Origin: Baylisascaris procyonis | Lineage: Eukaryota; Nematoda; Chromadorea; Rhabditida; Ascarididae | DNA length: 64,000 bases | Assembly (NCBI GenBank): GCA_037389465.1 | Contig: JAZARR010000080.1 | Span: 186,001-250,000 of the forward strand | Reading direction: 5' to 3' | Translations under genes and position numbers: made by a program | Part shown: positions 56,372 through 64,000 of the stretch, piece by piece | How the letters are laid out: each line of letters starts with the position of its first letter | How positions within the stretch are numbered: position 1 is the stretch's first letter | Notes under the pieces: model-generated | Seen by the model: only the letters and a program-made list of their open reading frames with translations | What the model was told of the DNA's origin: nothing | Database searches by the model: none

Positions 56372-57066
56372 GTGAGTTGCTTCTAAGCATTTTATTGTCA
56401 TCAAAACTACATTATCGAATAACGGTAGTTAATTTTGTAGGTATAAGATATTAGGAGTTCTGCTATGAATTTTAGATGGAAGTTTGCAAACTACCATCCC
56501 TCTTTAAAGGCAGTCAATCGAGGATTTTGTTGTAATCCGTGGAAATACTGATTCAAGGGAATTTGGCACTTTTTCCGTAGAACTCTTATTTTCTTTCTTA
56601 TATGATATTTTTGCTTGAAATTGCTAATTTTGGGTTAATGTTTTAAAATCGTTGTTTAATTTCATTTTTTGCTTTTTTTTGCTACGCTTAGCGTCGTTTT
56701 AATATACGTTTGTAAATTCGAATTTGTGAATGCGTTGTGATGACGTTGAGCTTATTTGTATCTGTGTGCCTTCCTATCTACGTGTCATTCTGTTCGTCGG
56801 ATAGTACCACTTTGAGAATTATAGTTATGTGCTGATGGACGAATGTTTTGTAGGAAAATTTCACGAGTGATCGATTCATTTAAAATATAAATGCATTGTT
56901 GCGAATGTTTTTTTATTATTTCTTGAAAGTTTATGGAGCTGTTCGGCAAGTTGATTGGAACACTAAAAAGCACATATTGTCCCTTTTGCTGTATCATGAT
57001 TCATCGCCTGTTTGAATTCATATTCGTTATATTGACTTATTGGATCGAAGTGAGCTTATTTTCTAG

Positions 57067-57150
57067 ATTTGGAAGTGCTCCGATTCGAACTTCAGTTCGA
57101 GTAAAATCGAGAAGGGAGGCGCTGGTACGAACAGGATTGTTCGAGAATAG
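57067..57150 (+). CDS. WD40-protein terminal exon W3
   Basis: After TTTTCTAG the frame IWKCSDSNFSSSKIEKGGAG, TNRIVRE ends at TAG 57148. W2 ends in phase 0, so the join gives NDMFIR-IWKC, completing the repeat's final strand (x-x-I-x-I-W). The exact phase fit across a 695-bp intron supports the three-exon model. 57151-57439 has no further feature that I can support. Confidence 0.5.
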   Translation: MWKCSDSNFSSSKIEKGGAGTNRIVRE

Positions 57151-57439
57151 TGAGGAATATAGTAAGACTGTTTTTTGGTTTCCTGAGAATGAATTAACTG
57201 TTTCTAAATTGGTCATATCTTTTTTGACCAGGGGGTACTCTAATGTCTTCTGCAATGCATTATTTGCTCCCCTAAGCGATCTTGGTAGAAGTTAAGTTTA
57301 ATTTCTGTATCATTCAGGTTTGTTGGACATTTTTTCCATCTAGCCTCTTTTTCCCCCAAAAATCGCCTCCGTTTTATTGTTTGCTCGTCATTCAGCCTTC
57401 TCTGGGTTTGCCCATTGAAAGCTGACGTTAGTGTTAGCG

Positions 57440-58910
57440 GGTTATATTTGTCCGCATGTTCTTGTGCCAGTTATGATTCATGTGGTTTTGTTAGCTCATT
57501 TGATTAGACTTGCTTGTAATTTGGTGGCGGATCAATCAATGAATGTTGGAGTTTATCGTGATTCCTAGAGTCCAACTTATTTCCGTATTGTTTTCCCCCC
57601 TTATGAATGTCCTCCGACCCCATTTTTTAGTCACACCGGAAAGAAGTTTTTTCCGTATTTTTCTTCTCTTATCGGGGTGTTTTTTCACGATTTAGCCGTA
57701 GTTTCGGTCATCGGGAGTCTGGCTGTGAGGCAGCAAATTTTCGTCTTCGTCGATTGCCCTTCTCATTATGTGTTTTTGTGAATTATAATTGGAAATAGAG
57801 GTTCAAATATTATAGGCGAACTGTCAGTGCGTGTTGGCGCGACCCGCCTTCCTCCACGCGATCCACTATCGATGATTCAATCAGTATTTATGCGGCACTC
57901 CGAAATCGTAAGTGTTCTTTGCCTTTGCTTTTTTAATTACTAACTCTAATTGTAGATTAATTCTGTGAATTTATGCGATCGATAATACATGCATTGTTTA
58001 TTCCAATGAGTGGTTGAAACAAGAGCTTCGTATAGCGAGAGAATTCCATGAGGACTAGAGTTTAGTTTCTTGGAAGAGAGGGAAGAAAATTTTCTAGAGT
58101 CCATCGAAAATGGGGAATCATGCGATCTAGGCAACCGAGAGCGTTATGGGGCTCATCAAAGTGGGGAAGGAAACTGATATTTTCTAAAATGAGCAAAAGT
58201 TTGATGCTAGAGACGATGATGAATGGTAAACAGGAATTTCATGCTCAAAAGACTATCTTTTACGGCTTATTTTTGTGAAATTGGGGAGGTCTTAACTGGA
58301 GTTCCTGCAGGTGATGTTAAAGTCTGTGTTGTCGGTGTATTGTCAGTATCTATTGTAAATTGTTTTTGCTGTGAGCGATACGCAGCCATTCTGCTGGAAG
58401 GCATAATGAGGAGATTATTTGTCTTTGCGTTCTATTTGCCACTATAGTTTAGCCGTTTTTCAGTTGTGCAGCAAGGCGAAATATGAGATTTTCTACCCAA
58501 TGAGTGGAGAATATGCGGCAGCGTACTCTTTTTTGTGCCTTGACACATTCATGCTATGGTGCTGAAGTCAAGTAGACGTGTATACTGATGCATTTGCGTG
58601 TGGGAAGTTTTCACCACGATCGCTTATGCTATGATGAACTTAGTTAACTTAGCAAGTGTATATTCTGTGGCGCAAATGTCCAGCAGTATCACAGTCATCC
58701 TGAATTAGGCCTTTCGTTTGGTGGTTAGCAATGCGCTCCGGTTTCTATGTATGGATATTATTTGCTTTATTTATACGCGCACTTACGATCGTTAAGTCGT
58801 ATGAGTCTCATAGCTTGTTTTATTTAATTGACGAAACGATTCGCATTTTTCAACGCAATTTTTTTCCAGTGACATATTTGTGCACTTCATTTAGATGAAA
58901 TATTTTAGTG
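57440..58910. repeat. Segmental duplication block G, copy 2
   Basis: Partner of 43520-44950. The shared 74-codon frame (GVPAGDVKVCVVGVLSVS) is at 58223-58447. 58911-59176 is specific to this unit and shows no gene. Confidence 0.85.
57799..57907 (+). CDS. Possible internal exon (RFKYYRRTVSACWRDPPSS), copy 2
   Basis: 109 bases with TAG acceptor and GTAAGT donor. Frame conserved with 43865-43973. Confidence 0.4.
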
Positions 58911-59300
58911 TAATTATTAAATTCAGTAATTAATATACATAAATATAATAAATTAAAGGGACTTATTATCTTTCCCCGTGTTGTTATTCTTTGATAGAAG
59001 ATGAAAAGTTTAAAGGTTTTATGTTTTAACTTACCCGACCACCTATGCTGATCTTTCGATTCTTTGCTGTCTAACGCGACTGGTACAAGCTACGAGGTGT
59101 CTTGGTCGTGCATATTATATTTCTCCTCCAAAATCTCGTAGTTCTAACCTCCAGTAGTTGCATAGTTGAAGCCATTCCTTTTTAAGTATGAGGACTGTTC
59201 CTTCGATGGTTGCGAGTTTCTTTTTAATTTATTTTTTAAAACAAATTTGCCTTTTCAATACTCGTGATATCTCTTAGTCGTTTTTTCTCTGTTATCTTGT

Positions 59301-60145
59301 TTGAGGGAAAGGGTAATTCATTTCAACTGATCATGCATTTTTCGATTATATGGTTCAAGTCATGCTGTTTATAGCCATTCTCTTCTAGCTCTAATTTCTT
59401 CTCAGTTAAACTTAATTGCGTTCTGTACTGGCCCGCTATGAAACGTTTTTAATTATCTTTTGGTTTATTTTATTGTTTATAATGACTGAGAATATGACAT
59501 ATATGTGACAGAGATATTTAAATGCAGAGAAATATTGAGTGGAATTGTGATATGCTATCTGTATATGGGAGAAGAGTTCTCGAAGGAGTAATTTGGTATT
59601 TGTCATGGATGATGGTGATTTGATGTGTTGCCTAGTGGTTCTTTAGTTTAATACTCATATGCGCTCAAAAATCCCAATGCAGAGGCTTACTTGAAGGCTT
59701 TGAACTGTTCGAATGTAGAGAGGGAAGGAGTTAGGGGGAACTCCCAATTATGGACTGTTGGGAAGCCAATTTTTGAATTTTTTCCAGCGTTGAACCCGTT
59801 CGATTTAATTTTCTCATCTAAGGGATGCAAATGTTCTTGTTTGATATTTGATTTGAGGGTTGTTGCCATATTGCGAAATATCGTTTCTTTCTTTCATTCG
59901 CGGTCCTTCCCCCTCCACCCTCGCCCATTCCATGTTCCCCTATCTCTCTACCCTCTCATATTTTCTGTCAAGCTATGACACGTTGAAATTGCTGCCAGTG
60001 TTTGCGTTTTTCATAAAGTTATATCTGCTTGCATGCGTTTCTACTTACATAACTAAACCACTTATTACTTGCAGCCCCAAGAGAAGAGCCACGTCGGCAA
60101 TTGGGCGGTCCTCCATCCGTATTGAAATTCTCTTTATTTTGTGAT
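59301..60145. repeat. Segmental duplication block E, copy 3
   Basis: Matches 11320-12160 with very few changes. Terminal exon-like block at 60075-60125. Confidence 0.9.
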
Positions 60146-60389
60146 ATAATTTACCTTTCTATAAATTGATGTATTTGTTCGATTTTTTTTTTTGTACTAA
60201 CACTTAACTAATAAACACTATTTCTATTGAAGTGATATCGATATGCACAAATGACTATAGCATAGTTACAATCGCCTTCTCAAGTATTGAAGGATACAGG
60301 CAAAATGCTTGTCGCTTGGTCACCTTGTAAAGCATTTGGCGTGAATCCTGGATGCTTATTGATTTTATGGACCGATATAGGAGGGATGA

Positions 60390-61067
60390 TTTAACGTGCT
60401 TTTCGTAGAGAACGTGTATCGGCACGAGGAGCAGATAGAAAAGCATATCGAGGAAGTTCGTGAATGTTTTGTGGAAGGAGGGCGGAGAGTTGGCGAGAGA
60501 TGTTACATACGAATAGAACCTTTTGGTGAACTGAGTTTGGTTGGTCGATTGGAGTAGAGCATCGCGAAGAAATGTACTTGGCCGGTGGCTAGCCGTGGTC
60601 ATTTGGGGTTTGTTGCATTGTTCCTGGCTACCTAATGCTTGGCGCGACAACCATACTTGTCATAGTTGTGCTGAAGCTCGAGACCAATTCGCGAAAATTT
60701 GTCTCGAGCAAATCGGGCCCAAAATTCTCGGGAAACTTGTTATTGATGGACCACCTCAAGTGTGGCTATCTAAGGGTTTTCCATCAATTCCTTAGGTGGC
60801 AAAATATTGGGAAGTCAAGTACGACGAGATAGTCACTTATCGTTTTTAGCCGACGAGCCGGCTTATGCGGCTGTCGAACAAAAGACTGAAAAGAAGATCA
60901 TAATTGGGGAATGTGCACCACCTGTACGCTACAACCACAATTGGCTGGTTAGGCATTTTCGCTTCTCGAATGAGACCATTTCAAAATCGTTACGTCGTGC
61001 ATTTCTCTATGTCTTTCTCAGGAAATCATCGGATTTCCACTTTGAATCAAAAATTAGCACCGTTTAG
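60390..61067 (+). pseudogene. TGF-beta superfamily prodomain pseudogene, copy T4
   Basis: Nearly identical to T1: leader WLAVVIWGLLHCSW, CHSC, FAKICLEQIGPKILGKL, stop, frameshift at TYRF, then ADEPAY and FRFSNETISKSLRRAFLYV. It has the same degenerate residues as T1, so the lesions predate their duplication. It runs into cox1 at the same point. Confidence 0.7.
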
Positions 61068-61092
61068 GTGATCGTCTGTGAGGTATTGAAGG

Positions 61093-62683
<1,591 letters not shown>

Positions 62684-62685
62684 AT

Positions 62686-62779
62686 GGTCTTCGTTATATT
62701 TTTAGTATAATTAAGTGCAGATTGAGGGGATAGTGACCTTATGTTGAATAAGATAGGATAAGTTTAGTCTGTAAGGTTC
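62686..62779 (+). pseudogene. NUMT: tRNA-Cys and truncated tRNA-Met, copy 4
   Basis: tRNA-Cys at 62686-62738. tRNA-Met is cut at its anticodon loop (GGTTC, then GTTGGATATAGG), where a short duplicated motif (TTGGATATA) precedes block I. Confidence 0.65.
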
Positions 62780-62804
62780 GTTGGATATAGGTGAAAATTG
62801 TTGG

Positions 62805-63630
62805 ATATAAAGGTGAAAAGTTAAATACTCGGAGGGACAGATAAGGCGAAAATGTCCGCTCGGCGCGTGTGATGGTTGTTGTCGACGAGAAAGCATTGAA
62901 TGTAAGGAGGGCAGAGTGTGTTAAAGAAATGCAAGAGTGAACACTAAACGAAGAGTGTATGAGTGAGTGCAGATGGTAGCTATTGGTTACTATCTTGTGT
63001 GTTTCGTTGGTTTACTGGATGCTGTTCATTGATGTTGAAGTTTGTCTGATGGTGCGGTGAGGAGTGTTTGTTTTTTTGTGCTGAGCTTATTTTATGGTAA
63101 AGCTTTGGTAAAACCTTTTGTCACTGGTGTATGTAAACCTTTCTTGAATCATCCTACTTATAAGACGACTATGTCTAGGTTGGAAGAGGGGATTGGGGTG
63201 GGGTTTGGTCTAGTATGAACCTTACTTTTTGATTGGGTTTATTCTGTGGTGGAACGTTACCTCATTGGTGTACATACTTTTATTTTCTCAACAATAAATC
63301 AAAAGTATATATGTGTGGCTGTAATTAGTTTGTATTTGCGTTGTTGTATTATTGTATGCTCTTTATGCCTACGTTAGTTGTATAAAAAGTATTTTCTTTT
63401 CAACAAAAGAATTATGTTTGCAATTCTTTTTTAAAAAATTTCTCGTCATTTCGAATATTGTTCACTCATTTTTTATTTTATATTTTTTATTATTATCCTC
63501 TTTACGATTACTATATTGTCGTTTGTTATGGGCCATTATTGTGGAGTGAAATTAATAGCGTTATATGAGCTTCTATAAGAGGTGATGGAAGATGGGAAGG
63601 GGCAACTTATTCACCTTCTCTCGTTGATTT
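62805..63630. repeat. Segmental duplication block I, copy 2
   Basis: Partner of 10520-11310. It follows a NUMT here, whereas the first copy precedes block E, so the order differs between units. Confidence 0.8.
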
Positions 63631-63635
63631 GGTTC

Positions 63636-64000
63636 TCACCTTCATTCACCACCAATTTCCCTCCCCCTTCTCTTATCCATCTCCACATCATGTCCCTCCT
63701 TCATCTCTCCCTCACACCGTCACGCTCCTATGTTCTGAACATCATATCGAATGAGGAATGAGGAACATTTGTCATTGAAAGATGTCTTAGTGAACATTAT
63801 GGGAAATTGAAAGTACAACTCATATAGTTTAGTCAGTAGGAAATCAAGAAAATGTATGTTAGATCCGTGTTGCTCCCATTCGGTTGCAGCAAGGCACAAC
63901 AATAAAAGGAGGGCAAGCGCTGGTTGCAGACCAGCTTCAATATTGTATAACCTAGATTTGTCGTCTTACACTTCCTTGTCGTCATTCGGTGATATGATCT
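63636..64000. other. Polypyrimidine tract and spacer
   Basis: 63636-63728 is strongly C/T-biased on the plus strand. No gene is seen up to the window end. Confidence 0.4.

Overview
The window looks like nuclear DNA of a chromadorean nematode. It is AT-rich, has no long open reading frame, and contains many short open blocks flanked by nematode-type splice sites (TTTCAG acceptors, GTAAG/GTGAG donors). It also holds several fossil mitochondrial insertions (NUMTs) that read as nematode cox1, cox2 and cob under the invertebrate mitochondrial code. Between cox1 and cox2 the insertions keep the tRNA order Cys-Met-Asp-Gly. As I recall published gene orders, rhabditid, strongylid and ascarid mitochondria have this order and filarial worms have cox1-Trp-nad6. 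I cannot name the species.

Most of the window is segmental duplication. A composite unit G - E - TGF-beta fragment - NUMT - F - A (- B) recurs with a period of about 13.5-13.9 kb between roughly 31 and 63 kb, and older scrambled copies fill 1-31 kb. Copies: A at 1-2844, 28889-30906 (diverged, partial), 36639-39483, 50185-52990; B at 2845-4987, 52991-54960; C at 4988-6812, 26122-27942; D at 16715-17890, 18325-19430, 42470-43480; E at 11320-12160, 45463-46300, 59301-60145; F at 33762-36638, 47297-50184; G at 43520-44950, 57440-58910 with a remnant at 21045-21400; I at 10520-11310, 62805-63630. Single-copy stretches lie between them.

Most recognisable genes are broken. There are four copies of a TGF-beta-superfamily prodomain, each with stops or frameshifts, and three run directly into mitochondrial DNA. 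A myotubularin-type exon lies at 41281-41600 and is frameshifted. The one gene piece that may still be intact is the C-terminal part of a WD40 protein at 55898-57150. Many other 20-65-codon blocks look like exons but match no family I know. I report them as exon relics, or possible exons where the frame stays open in diverged copies.

The whole fits a repeat-rich, gene-decaying compartment such as a Y/W-like sex chromosome, a germline-restricted region or pericentromeric heterochromatin. That is inference. The best candidate for something functional and undescribed is a dispersed promoter-like element of about 150 bp: two 15-nt palindromes with centres exactly 21 bp apart, then a TATATAA box. 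It occurs five times, once outside the duplicated blocks.
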